21,089 nucleotides of DNA, from positions 1-21,089 of the forward strand of contig JANXZI010000783.1 in NCBI GenBank assembly GCA_025355595.1, read 5' to 3'. Under the pieces are notes generated by a model that saw only the letters and a list, made by a program, of their open reading frames with translations, was not told the DNA's origin and did not search any database. The position numbers and the translations under genes are program-made. Shown piece by piece: positions 7,092 through 14,665 of the stretch (position 1 is the stretch's first letter; the number at the start of each line of letters is the position of its first letter). This DNA comes from Spartobacteria bacterium (GTDB lineage: Bacteria; Verrucomicrobiota; Verrucomicrobiia; Chthoniobacterales; Chthoniobacteraceae).

Positions 7092-7193
7092 TGAACCACG
7101 GAGGTTCACAGAGGATGCACGGAGGAACCACGGAGAGGAACCACGGAGGCTTTGTGCGCCTCTGTGAATGCCTCCGTGTTCCTCTGTGGTTTC
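7092..7193. repeat. 'CCACGGAG / CTCTGTGG' inverted repeat
   Basis: The left side (7092-7149) holds three copies of AACCACGGAG interleaved with CACAGAGG and CACGGAGG. The right side (7158-7193) is the approximate complement (CCTCTGTGAATGCCTCCGTG, then CCTCTGTGGTTTC). Together they form an imperfect hairpin in the gap between the MacB-like permease and the secreted isomerase. The motif is familiar as a dispersed repeat in several soil and planctomycete-verrucomicrobial genomes; that is general knowledge, not checked here. It could serve as a terminator. Confidence 0.75.
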
Positions 7194-7291
7194 TTCCCCG
7201 CGTTTCAAATCAGGACACCGCCGAACCATTCCACGAGGAAAGCGCGTGCCCGCAGTCCCTCGCACGCCGACGGGACGCGCGGCGATCACGC

Positions 7292-8611
7292 CTATCCGTA
7301 GCGCAGGGCCTCGATGGGGGCGATGCGGCTGGCGGTCCACGCGGGGTAGATGCCGCTGAGGACGCCGATGAGCACGGCGAAGCCGAAGCTGAGGGCGACG
7401 CTGGCGGTCTGGATCACGGGCAGGCTGGCGCCGTCGGTGGTGAATTTGATCAGGTGCGTCATGCCGAGCGCGGCGACGAGGCCGAGGACGCCGCCGATGA
7501 TTCCGACGACGGTGCTCTCGACGAGGATCTGCGTAAAGATGTGCCCAGACTTTGCGCCGACGGCGCGGCGGACGCCGATCTCGCGGATGCGCTCGGTGAT
7601 GCTGGCGAGCATGATATTCGTGATGCCGATGCCGCCGACGATGAGGCTGATGCCGGCGATGAGGCCCCCGGTGAGGCGCGTATTATGCGCGGTCTTCTCG
7701 ATGCTCTCGGCGAGTTCCTGACGTGTGTCGAAGGTGAAGTCATCCACGCCGCGGTGGGTCTGCGTGAGGAGGCTGGAGACCTCGTCAATGGCGTCCTGCA
7801 CGTGCTCGGGGTCAGTGGCTTGGATGGTGAGGCCGTCGAGCTTCGGGATGGGCCCCTGATCCACGACGCCGACGATATTCGCAGCGCGGTACTCGTAATA
7901 GAACGTGGTGAGCGGGATGATGACCGCGGTGTTTTTCGTCGTGTAGGGATTGTAGGATTTGCCTTTGCGGGTGGTGAGGACCGGCTTTTTTCCCTTCAGG
8001 CGCGCGATGCGGTTGTCTTCATTCTCGTAAAGCTGAAAGATGCCGATGATCTTGAAGGGCTTGCCGTTGATGGTGAGGGTTTCGCCGAGCGGCTTGGCGT
8101 TTGGCTTTTCCGGCCAGAGCTGCTCGATGACACGCGTGCCGATGACGCAGACGGCGCGGCCTTCGTCGAGGTCGGTCTGGGTGATGTTGCGTCCGAATTC
8201 GACGGTGTGGCGGTTGATGGGCACATAGTCGGGCCACACGCCATAGATGTATGCGCGGAGCCTTTCGCTCTTGCGAACGAGCGGAACAAACTGCGTGTAC
8301 CACGGCGTGACGAGGCTCACATGCTTGGCGGCGCGCTGGATGAGTTCGGCGTCCTCGACGGTGCGGCCGCGCGAGGTGTCGGCGAGGAGGAGCTGCTCCT
8401 GCGGCACTTCCTGCGCGATGACATTCACGCGCTCGACGCCGCCCATCTGCGTCATGTATTCGCGCGAGGCTTTCGCCATTCCATCCGTGAGCGCAAAGGT
8501 GGAGAGCAGGCTGGCGACGCCGAGGATCACACCGAGCATGGTGAGGAAGCTGCGGAATTTGTGGCTCCAGATTTCGCGGATGCCGACGGCGAGGCTGTTG
8601 GCGAAATTCAT
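7292..8611 (-). CDS. ABC transporter permease, MacB/FtsX type
   Basis: A 439-residue inner-membrane protein with one N-terminal membrane helix (about 22-42, within 'HKFRSFLTMLGVILGVASLL'), a large periplasmic domain (about 45-310, MacB_PCD type) and a C-terminal FtsX domain with three helices near 315-338, 358-380 and 398-420. The segment 'ITERIREIGVRRAVGAKSGHI' and the end 'YPAWTASRIAPIEALRYG' are hallmarks of MacB/LolC-type mechanotransmission permeases. It overlaps the upstream ATPase gene by 4 nt (ATGA) and forms a full inner-membrane complex with the adaptor encoded before that. Export of a peptide, lipid or small molecule is expected; the substrate is unknown. No TolC-like gene is in the window. 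Confidence 0.93.
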   Translation of the reverse strand: MNFANSLAVGIREIWSHKFRSFLTMLGVILGVASLLSTFALTDGMAKASREYMTQMGGVERVNVIAQEVPQEQLLLADTSRGRTVEDAELIQRAAKHVSLVTPWYTQFVPLVRKSERLRAYIYGVWPDYVPINRHTVEFGRNITQTDLDEGRAVCVIGTRVIEQLWPEKPNAKPLGETLTINGKPFKIIGIFQLYENEDNRIARLKGKKPVLTTRKGKSYNPYTTKNTAVIIPLTTFYYEYRAANIVGVVDQGPIPKLDGLTIQATDPEHVQDAIDEVSSLLTQTHRGVDDFTFDTRQELAESIEKTAHNTRLTGGLIAGISLIVGGIGITNIMLASITERIREIGVRRAVGAKSGHIFTQILVESTVVGIIGGVLGLVAALGMTHLIKFTTDGASLPVIQTASVALSFGFAVLIGVLSGIYPAWTASRIAPIEALRYG

Positions 8612-9327
8612 GCGGTGGGCGGGGGAGGGGTGTGGATGCCGCTCTGGAACCCGGCGGCGCGATTCACGATTTTTCCGTCGCGGATTTCGATGCGGCGCGG
8701 GGCGTTGTCGGCGATCTCGCTGTCGTGGGTGACAAGGACGATGGTGCGGCCCTGCTCACTGAGTTCGCGGAAGAGCTGGAGAATGCTCGCGCCGGTGGTC
8801 GAGTCGAGGTTGCCGGTCGGCTCGTCGGCGAAGACGATCTTGGGGTCGTTCACCAGCGCGCGCGCGATGGCGACGCGCTGCATCTGGCCGCCGGAGAGCT
8901 GGAGCGGGGTGTTCTTCGCGCGATCCATCAGGCCGACTCGCTCGACGGCGGCGATGGCGCGGTCGCGGCGCTCCTTTTTCGAGACGCCGGTGTAGATCAT
9001 GGGAAGCTCGACGTTTTCGAGGACATTGAATTTGCCGAGGAGATTGAAGGACTGGAAGACGAAGCCGATTTTCTCATTCCGCATCTCGGCGAGGCGGCCG
9101 TCGGTGGCGCTGGAGACGTCCACGCCGTCAATCACGACCTTCCCGGTGGTCGGCGTGTCGAGGCAGCCGAGGAGGTGCATGAGCGTGCTTTTTCCGCTGC
9201 CGCTCGGGCCGATGATCGCGGCGTATTCGCCCTGCTCGATGGTGAGGTCAATGCCGTCGAGGGCGCGGATTTCCTGCTCGCCGACGCGGTAGCGTTTCGT
9301 GACCTCGCGCAGCTCGATGAGAGCCAT
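8608..9327 (-). CDS. ABC transporter ATP-binding protein, MacB/LolD type
   Basis: A 239-residue ATPase with all nucleotide-binding motifs. Walker A GPSGSGKST is at 40-48, the Q-loop at 91-93 (FQS), the signature LSGGQMQ at 144-150, Walker B IVFADEP at 164-170 followed by TGNLDS, and the switch His at 201. 'TGNLDS' and the short linker are typical of the MacB/LolD/FtsE-like class. Its start is 2 nt past the adaptor stop and its stop overlaps the permease start, so the three are translated together. Unlike E. coli MacB, the ATPase and permease are separate proteins. Confidence 0.95.
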   Translation of the reverse strand: MALIELREVTKRYRVGEQEIRALDGIDLTIEQGEYAAIIGPSGSGKSTLMHLLGCLDTPTTGKVVIDGVDVSSATDGRLAEMRNEKIGFVFQSFNLLGKFNVLENVELPMIYTGVSKKERRDRAIAAVERVGLMDRAKNTPLQLSGGQMQRVAIARALVNDPKIVFADEPTGNLDSTTGASILQLFRELSEQGRTIVLVTHDSEIADNAPRRIEIRDGKIVNRAAGFQSGIHTPPPPTA

Positions 9328-9329
9328 TC

Positions 9330-10424
9330 CTAGCTGCGTTTCTGCACCCGCGCCGGCTCGGTGAGGAGGATCTCTTCGCCGACCTTCAAACCCTGAATAA
9401 TTTGGGCGTTTTCCGTGTTCGAGACGCCGATTTTTACCGGGCGCTTTTCCGTCTTCGTGCCAGTGCGGACATAGACCACGCGAGAGTTGCCTGAGCCCTT
9501 GAACACCCCGGAGACCGGCACCGATATCGCGTCCTCCGCATGTGCGACCGGGATGCTCATCTGGACAGTCATGCCGGGCCTCATGCGCGCAGTGGCCTGC
9601 TGGATCGCGGCCCGCACGGTGAATCCCTTGATGCCACTCCGGATCGTCGCGACCGGTGCGATGAAGGTGAGTTCGGCCTGCATCTCCACGTCCTTGAGCG
9701 CTTCGGCGATCAGCCGCACCTGCTGCTTCGGCGTGAGCTTGGAGACATCTACCTGGTTGACATGCGTCTCGACGATGAGCTTGGAGAGATTCGCGATGCT
9801 CATCAGCGTCGTGCCGCTGTTCACGCTGGCGGCGGCGATGGCCACCTGTCCCTCCACGACTGGCACGGTGAGCACGGTGCCCTCGGTCGGCGCGAGCACC
9901 TTGGTCTTGTCGAGCTTGTCCTTCACGACCTGCATTTTCTTCTCCGCCTTGGTGAAGGTGTTGCGCGAGATGTCCAGCTCGGACGACAGATTGTCGAAGG
10001 CCTCCTGGCTGATCAGTTTGCTCTCGAACAGATCCTTCGCCCGCTCGAAATTCCGCTCCGACTTGGTCACCGCGAGATTCGCACCCTCGATCTCCGTCTT
10101 CGCGGAATCCATCTCGCTGAGGATGTCCGTGTCATCTATCTCCACGAGCACATCGCCCGCCTTCACCGTGTCGCCGGGTTCCACATGCAACACCTTGATG
10201 CGCCCGCCCACCTCCGCCTTCACGTCGAGCTGCGTGTCGGGCATCACGTCGCCGCTGACTTGGATGGAGAACTCGATGTCCTTCTTCTCCGCGACCGCCG
10301 TCGCCACGTCATCCGCCTCGACGGTGGCCGACTGTTTGAAAAGGCCGAACCAGTCCCGCTTTTTTGCAGCCCATCCACCTCCGGCAAGGGCGGCGATGAC
10401 GGCGATGGCAAGGAGTTTCTTCAT
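9330..10424 (-). CDS. Efflux RND/HlyD-family periplasmic adaptor (MacA-like)
   Basis: A 364-residue membrane-fusion protein. An N-terminal signal anchor (1-20) leads to the first lipoyl half ('DVKAEVGGRIKVLHVEPGDTVKAGDVLVEID', near 70-100). A coiled-coil hairpin follows (about 105-170; 'AKDLFESKLISQEAFDNLSSELD' marks the turn), then the second lipoyl half ('KVLAPTEGTVLTVPVVEGQVA') and beta-barrel and membrane-proximal domains ('RPGMTVQMSIPVAH', 'GVFKGSGNSRVVYV'). It is the first gene of the adaptor-ATPase-permease operon. It would link the inner-membrane pump to an outer-membrane channel encoded elsewhere. Confidence 0.93.
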   Translation of the reverse strand: MKKLLAIAVIAALAGGGWAAKKRDWFGLFKQSATVEADDVATAVAEKKDIEFSIQVSGDVMPDTQLDVKAEVGGRIKVLHVEPGDTVKAGDVLVEIDDTDILSEMDSAKTEIEGANLAVTKSERNFERAKDLFESKLISQEAFDNLSSELDISRNTFTKAEKKMQVVKDKLDKTKVLAPTEGTVLTVPVVEGQVAIAAASVNSGTTLMSIANLSKLIVETHVNQVDVSKLTPKQQVRLIAEALKDVEMQAELTFIAPVATIRSGIKGFTVRAAIQQATARMRPGMTVQMSIPVAHAEDAISVPVSGVFKGSGNSRVVYVRTGTKTEKRPVKIGVSNTENAQIIQGLKVGEEILLTEPARVQKRS

Positions 10425-10695
10425 TTCGGAATGTGCTGCATTTTATCAGGAAAAGATGACGGGGCTGTCTGTCTGCTCAAGGAAGCCCACGAGGGCGGTC
10501 TTCTTAGGGCTTGTGTCGCCCAAAATGGCCCCTCGGCGCGCGGCCTTTCCGCGCACTGCATTGCGGATGCTGGGACTGCCGGGGCCTGCGAATGGCTCGC
10601 CACGATGGGCCATCCGGCCCACGAAGGCGGGCCGCAAAGCGGAACCGTCCGCCGTCCTCTCCGCGCTGTTCGCCGGGGAGCTGCGGTGCCGTGCC
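10425..10695. other. Non-coding gap between pilX-like gene and adaptor gene
   Basis: These 271 nt should hold the adaptor operon promoter and any pilin-operon terminator. A GGGCC-ATCC-GGCCC hairpin lies at 10607-10620 but has no T-run. Other GC-rich inverted segments occur near 10536-10556 (CGCGCGG...CCGCGC). Small open frames across the region have no recognisable similarity and run through these palindromes. I see no gene here; a degenerate dispersed repeat is possible. Confidence 0.5.
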
Positions 10696-12150
10696 TCAGC
10701 GGATGTCTTCCACCCAACTCACGAAGCTGAAGGCGGTGGAGCCTGGCGCGGCGAGGAGCTTCAGGTTTTCATCGTAATGAAAGCCCCCGTTGCCGGTGAT
10801 GGCGGCATCGTAGCCGATGACTGACCCGGCGAATGACCCGTTGCCGGTGATCTGCAAATGGTAGGTGGGAGCATTCACCACTCCGGTGAAGTCTCCGATG
10901 CCGGCCACCTTCATCGTGTGGTTCCCGTTGCCTCCCGCGGAAATTCCGAAGAACTGAGCGGTATCGGCGGTGCTGTTGGAGTTGAAATAGCCGTCCCCGG
11001 TGAAGCTGGCGTCATCACCGCAGTAGAAGACGACATGCACGCCGTTCATCTGGAGGATCCGGGAATTGCCGGACATGGTCACCTTTCCCGTCACCCAGAT
11101 GTTGATGTAGCTGTCTGCGCCCACCGCATGGGGAGCCAAGGTGAGGATGTCGAAGCTGTTCAGCGTGAGCTGATCGACCTTGTAGTATTTCTGAGCGCCG
11201 ATGGGGCCACCCTGCAGGATCACGCCACCGCTGTTCTTGAGCGTTGTGGGGCTTGCGGCAATGGTCGGCCAGGTGGGTGCCGGGATGTCGGCAATCGTGG
11301 TTTGGAAGTTGTTGGTCACCGTTCCCTGCACGTTTTGCGTGTTGGCGATCGTCCCGCCGTTGGAGGAGGCATTGCCATAGACGAGGCTGCCATTGAGATT
11401 GGAAAGGCTTCCACCGATGTTGGTGGCGATGTCGCCGTGGTTGAGATGCTTTAGCCAGTCATATTGGGAATTCGTCGAGTAAAGCGGGTCGCTGGAATTG
11501 AAGCTGTCCGTCCAGGCACCGCCATTCATGGTGATGGCCCCTCGCATGAGGAAAGGCATCTGGTAAGGGTGTCCGCTGGTCGGCGAGGCCATCAGTTCAA
11601 TGGTGCGGGAGACCTGCGGCAGGTGCAGCGCACCGCCGGTGATGTCGGTGATATACCGCGGCTTTCGCAGCACCGAGCGATGGTTCTTCGCTCCGTTCAC
11701 GTCCAGGATCGCGGCCTCCAGTCCGTTTACGCTGCTGCCTGGCAATTCGGCAACGCCCGTCGAGCGAACGCGGAGCCACGTTCCGCCCACGCCCTTGTCC
11801 ACGACGACCTTGGCATACACCTTGGTATTGCCCTCGCCGATGTGGTCGGGGATTGCCGGGGTGAAGGTCTTCGGAAAGGTGGTCGCGTCATTCGGCACCC
11901 ACCCGGTCCACGTCGCGGAGAAAGTGGAGTAGTAGGTATTCATAGAGGCGAGGGCCAGATCCGCACCGGCCTCCGCCGAGGCCAGCGCCTCGTTCCAGCC
12001 GACGGAGTGGTAGGATGACGCATGGCGGGAACTGACCCGGTACAGCGTGGCGGCCGTGAGCATGCTCATGAGGGCGATGAGCAGGACGGTGGTAATGAGG
12101 ATGCCACCTTGATTGCGGGGGAGGCGCGGGAGAGCGAGGTCGGTTTTCAT
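10696..12150 (-). CDS. PilX-like pilus assembly protein (DUF7305-like C-terminus)
   Basis: A 484-residue protein with a type IV pilin-like N-terminus: a short charged leader, 'NQGG', then the hydrophobic helix 'ILITTVLLIALMSMLTAATLY'. Position +5 lacks the usual Glu, as in PilX and GspK-type minor pilins. 'NEALASAEAGADLALA' after the helix is characteristic of PilX N-terminal domains. The long C-terminal part is rich in Gly/Asn beta-repeat sequence ('GNGNHTMKVAGIGDFTG', 'QITGNGSFAGSVIG', 'AITGNGGFHYDENL'). This looks like the DUF7305-type region found in PilX-like proteins, where the closing 'GxxHYDE.L' motif is typical. It is third in a PilV-PilW-PilX order, 12 nt after the PilW-like gene. 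It probably primes or tips a surface pilus or pseudopilus. Confidence 0.82.
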   Translation of the reverse strand: MKTDLALPRLPRNQGGILITTVLLIALMSMLTAATLYRVSSRHASSYHSVGWNEALASAEAGADLALASMNTYYSTFSATWTGWVPNDATTFPKTFTPAIPDHIGEGNTKVYAKVVVDKGVGGTWLRVRSTGVAELPGSSVNGLEAAILDVNGAKNHRSVLRKPRYITDITGGALHLPQVSRTIELMASPTSGHPYQMPFLMRGAITMNGGAWTDSFNSSDPLYSTNSQYDWLKHLNHGDIATNIGGSLSNLNGSLVYGNASSNGGTIANTQNVQGTVTNNFQTTIADIPAPTWPTIAASPTTLKNSGGVILQGGPIGAQKYYKVDQLTLNSFDILTLAPHAVGADSYINIWVTGKVTMSGNSRILQMNGVHVVFYCGDDASFTGDGYFNSNSTADTAQFFGISAGGNGNHTMKVAGIGDFTGVVNAPTYHLQITGNGSFAGSVIGYDAAITGNGGFHYDENLKLLAAPGSTAFSFVSWVEDIR

Positions 12151-12162
12151 GGGAGTGACGTG

Positions 12163-12771
12163 CTATTGGAATCGAATGGCGCGGACGGCGACGGTGCCCG
12201 CCAGCTTAGTCCCGCTTCTCAGGCCCATTCCGGTGCCCTGATATTTGGGATCGAAGGTGATCGAGAAAGTGACCGTCGTGCTCAACGGCACAAAGGCGAG
12301 CGCGAAGCCGTTCACCTTCGAGCAGACCACCAGGGTGCTCACGACTCCGGTGGCGCCGATCGTCTGCGTGCGGAGGAGCCGGTTGCCATTGATGGAATAG
12401 CTCACGGTAAGTGGCAAAGTGCCATACTTGGGGGCACCGTTCACGATAGTCGGGGTGACCGGGGCGCTGGTTGGATTGCCCTGCGAATCATAGGTCGAAT
12501 AGCAGTCCGGCATCGTGACCGTCAGTGAATTCCCGGCGCTCGGGATGGTCACCGTAGTTGCGCGGCGCAGGTCGCGGACGATGTAATCCATGGCGTATAG
12601 TTCCCCGTTGCTCTCATAGGAATAGTCATCCGAGATCGCCAGACTCTTCGCCGAGCCGACCCAGGCGCTGATGATGATGACAAACATCACGCCAGAAATT
12701 CCGACGGAAATAAGCATTTCCATCAGCGTAAAAGCCGCCTTGGTTCGCTGAGTTGAATGGTAAGTTTTCAA
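12163..12771 (-). CDS. PilW-like minor prepilin (type IV pilin N-methylation domain)
   Basis: A 202-residue protein with a class III signal: 'KAAFTLMEMLISVGISGVMF' holds the F-T-L-x-E motif, with Glu at +5. Position -1 is Ala where Gly is the rule. The soluble part contains 'ESNGELYAMDYIVRDLRRAT', which matches PilW/ComGF-like proteins. The start codon is TTG (12771-12769), overlapping the stop of the preceding gene as TTGA; GGAAG lies just upstream of it, and GGAGG further up. No ATG upstream of the leader fits. It is expected to be cleaved by the prepilin peptidase and built into a pilus tip with the neighbouring PilV- and PilX-like proteins. Confidence 0.85.
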   Translation of the reverse strand: MKTYHSTQRTKAAFTLMEMLISVGISGVMFVIIISAWVGSAKSLAISDDYSYESNGELYAMDYIVRDLRRATTVTIPSAGNSLTVTMPDCYSTYDSQGNPTSAPVTPTIVNGAPKYGTLPLTVSYSINGNRLLRTQTIGATGVVSTLVVCSKVNGFALAFVPLSTTVTFSITFDPKYQGTGMGLRSGTKLAGTVAVRAIRFQ

Positions 12772-13304
12772 TGTCTTCCGCTGATGCCTCCATTGGTGAA
12801 AATCATGGTCATTTGCCGCGTCCGAGCTTTTCCGCCCTTTGCCGTCCAGCGTGCGGTGAGATTGATGCGAACCCCGCTCTGGCTAATCATGGTCCCATCG
12901 CCAGCGGCCACGGTGGTCGCGACCGCGGAATCATTGTCGCGGGTAATCTGGAGCGCCTGCGGATTCACGGCCGGCGGGGGGTATGCGGTCACGTCAATGG
13001 TCTCAGACAAAGTGCCAAGTTCCCCGGCGGCATCGGCTGGCACGGAAAGGATGGTGGCCTGAAAATAAGCAGCGGACGTGATCTGATCCCAGGTGGACGC
13101 GCGAATTTGTTCCGCCCGTCCGTTGACGACGCGGTTGGCCGCATTCGATTCCAAGCTGGCGCGCAGGACCGCCCAGACGCGCGAGGTGGCCGCATACTGC
13201 GAGGTGAGAAAGACGGCGATGAGCAGCATCGCCACGAGTGTCTCGATCAAGGACGCGGCTGCGCGCGACGAGCAGCGCAGACGCGGCAGAACGCCCGAAG
13301 GCAT
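12768..13304 (-). CDS. PilV-like minor prepilin
   Basis: 178 residues from the ATG at 13304. The leader 'RCSSRAAASLIETLVAMLLIAVFLTSQY' has the prepilin helix with Glu at +5 (A-S-L-I-E) and Ala at -1 in place of Gly. 'LIETLVAMLLIAV' is close to the PilV/GspI consensus. The frame is open upstream to 13466, but the added 54 residues lack pilin character, whereas the chosen start gives a normal leader of about 17 residues. It is first in the pilin operon and overlaps the PilW-like gene by 4 nt. It would be assembled with its neighbours; the major pilin and secretion motor genes lie elsewhere. Confidence 0.82.
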   Translation of the reverse strand: MPSGVLPRLRCSSRAAASLIETLVAMLLIAVFLTSQYAATSRVWAVLRASLESNAANRVVNGRAEQIRASTWDQITSAAYFQATILSVPADAAGELGTLSETIDVTAYPPPAVNPQALQITRDNDSAVATTVAAGDGTMISQSGVRINLTARWTAKGGKARTRQMTMIFTNGGISGRH

Positions 13305-13412
13305 GTCAGGGCCAACGCGGCGCGCAGCGGAAGCAATGGTATGAAGACTCCCAAATTCCGGCGGATACGGCTTCTGCGCTTCGCTCGTGGAAACCGAACG
13401 CTTCTGGATGGG

Positions 13413-13428
13413 TGTGATTTTTTTCACA
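13413..13428. promoter_or_regulatory. CRP/FNR-type palindrome in the divergent gap
   Basis: TGTGA-TTTTTT-TCACA is an exact match to the TGTGA-N6-TCACA half-site layout used by CRP. It lies 109 nt upstream of the PilV-like start on the minus strand and 174 nt upstream of nrdR. Type IV pilus genes are CRP-controlled in several bacteria, so regulation of the pilin operon is plausible. The central T-run means it could also be a chance hairpin. Confidence 0.4.
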
Positions 13429-13543
13429 GTGGGAACGTTATGGAAATTAGCATGTCCCGTGCCCATTCCGTCCTGCGCCGGAGGAATTCTTTACGCGGTT
13501 TTAGAAGCACTCCCCGCCTGGTGAGGTTGCAAACCGATTGGCG

Positions 13544-13574
13544 TTGACCCTTCCACCGGTTGTGTTAAAACACA
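13544..13574 (+). promoter_or_regulatory. Candidate nrdR promoter
   Basis: TTGACC at 13544-13549 resembles a sigma-70 -35 box; TAAAAC at 13566-13571, 16 nt further on, is a weak -10 box. The latter is inside a small inverted repeat TGTGTT-AA-AACACA (13561-13574) that could be an operator. Predicted transcription would start about 25 nt before the nrdR ATG at 13602. It does not match the NrdR box well, so autoregulation is not claimed. Confidence 0.4.
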
Positions 13575-13601
13575 GCATTCGCTCCAACCTACCACCATCC
13601 C

Positions 13602-14090
13602 ATGTATTGCTCTAAATGCGGTAGCTTGGAAGACAAGGTCATTGATTCGCGGCTTTCAAAGGATGGCCGAAGCATCCGTCGCCGCCGGGAATGCCTGAAA
13701 TGCACGCAGCGTTTCACGACCTACGAGGAGGTCGAGCGGTCGGAATTGCGCGTGGCGAAACGGGACGGGCGCAGCGAGCCCTTTGACAAGGAGAAGCTGC
13801 TCGCGGGAATGCTGAAGGCGAGCGAGAAGCGGCCCGTGGGCGTGGAGGCACTGGAAAAAGTGGCGGAGGAAATCATGCAGGAACTGCAGATGGAATTCCG
13901 CCGGGAGGTGCCGAGCCACGTCATCGGCGCGAAGGTGATGGTGGCGCTGCATGAGACGGATGAGGTCGCGTACGTGCGCTATGCGAGCGTGTACCGGCAC
14001 TTTCAGGACATCGGGGAATTCATCCACGAAATTCAGAAACTGGAGAAGCGGCCGAAGAAAGGAAGCGGCCAGCCGGACCTTTTCAAATGA
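13602..14090 (+). CDS. nrdR: Transcriptional repressor NrdR
   Basis: A 162-residue protein of standard NrdR layout. The N-terminal zinc ribbon has Cys3, Cys6, Cys31 and Cys34, with the intervening 'VIDSRLSKDGRSIRRRRECLKC' nearly identical to the family. An ATP-cone follows from about 49 to 139 ('VAKRDGRSEPFDKEKLLAGMLKA' to 'VAYVRYASVYRHFQDI'). NrdR binds ATP/dATP through the cone and represses ribonucleotide reductase genes. Its stop overlaps the next gene's ATG by 4 nt (ATGA), so it heads a coupled operon. The short Lys-rich tail ending 'DLFK' is variable in the family. Confidence 0.97.
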   Translation: MYCSKCGSLEDKVIDSRLSKDGRSIRRRRECLKCTQRFTTYEEVERSELRVAKRDGRSEPFDKEKLLAGMLKASEKRPVGVEALEKVAEEIMQELQMEFRREVPSHVIGAKVMVALHETDEVAYVRYASVYRHFQDIGEFIHEIQKLEKRPKKGSGQPDLFK

Positions 14091-14665
14091 TCGCATTTCG
14101 CGACGCGCTCCCGCTCATCGTGCTGCGCAACCGTCGTGCGATGGCCTTTGATCGCGAGTGGCTGGCGCGGGTGCTCACGCTCGCGGCGAGGAGGGCGGGG
14201 CACCAGGACTGGCCGCTCGCACCGCACATCGCGGAGAGCGTGCATGCGTGGCTGGGCTCGCTGACCGAACGGACGACGATGCCCGTGGATGCCTTCACGC
14301 GGGCCGTGCGCGAGGCGCTGAAGGCGATCGGCTTTGCGGAGATCGGCGTGTGCTTTGAGGAGGCGTCGCCCTTTGCGCGGATCTCGCTCGTGGAGATCGC
14401 ACAGCAGGCGGGCAACGGGTTTGAACTCGCGTTCTTCGCCGCACTCGACGCGCAATTGCGCGAGATCTTCGTGGCCGGCGGGAGCTACTGCGAACTGCAC
14501 GGTCTGGAGCCGTGCGTGAAGGTGCTCAGCCAGCGCCGCCACTGGAGCAGCAGTTGCGACCACCTGCGGGCGGAGATCGTCGCCTTTGCCCGGAACCACA
14601 CTGCGCATGCTCTCGGCGAAAGCGCCGCCGGCACTGCGCGGGATCTTTTCCTCCATCTCGCATGA
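14087..14665 (+). CDS. Uncharacterised protein with possible ATP-cone-like N-terminus
   Basis: A 192-residue soluble protein with no family I recognise with certainty. Residues about 11-87 ('IVLRNRRAMAFDREWLARVLTLAARRAG', later 'APHIAESVHAWL', then 'MPVDAFTRAVREALKAIGFAEIG') follow the ATP-cone order: a basic strand, F-D-x-E-x-L helix, V helix, then 'I..V...L...G..E'. The Lys-Arg-Asp-Gly turn of a true cone is replaced by 'LRNRRA', so nucleotide binding is uncertain. The C-terminal half contains Cys135, His138, Cys143 and Cys157, a possible metal or redox site. Both ends overlap neighbours by 4 nt (ATGA), placing it between nrdR and a HIT protein. Confidence 0.8.
   Translation: MIAFRDALPLIVLRNRRAMAFDREWLARVLTLAARRAGHQDWPLAPHIAESVHAWLGSLTERTTMPVDAFTRAVREALKAIGFAEIGVCFEEASPFARISLVEIAQQAGNGFELAFFAALDAQLREIFVAGGSYCELHGLEPCVKVLSQRRHWSSSCDHLRAEIVAFARNHTAHALGESAAGTARDLFLHLA

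Noticed and set aside
7023..7340. Longer N-terminus for the secreted isomerase
   Set aside because: The extension crosses the CCACGGAG repeat, while the internal ATG begins a good signal peptide.
7049..8995. 648-codon plus-strand open frame
   Set aside because: It starts in the CCACGGAG repeat and runs opposite the MacB-like permease and ATPase; composition is Asp/Ala-rich with no domain.
10446..10637. Small minus-strand gene between the pilin and efflux operons
   Set aside because: The 63-codon frame crosses GC-rich palindromes, has no recognisable features, and other frames are equally open.
13440..13455. Link between ATGGAAATTAGC here and the same 12 nt in the 224-bp element (5844-5855)
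   Set aside because: The match does not extend beyond 12 nt and no palindrome surrounds it here; probably chance.
13561..13574. NrdR box (autoregulation) at the TGTGTT-AA-AACACA repeat
   Set aside because: The sequence lacks the core of the NrdR-box consensus and occurs singly, not as the usual pair.
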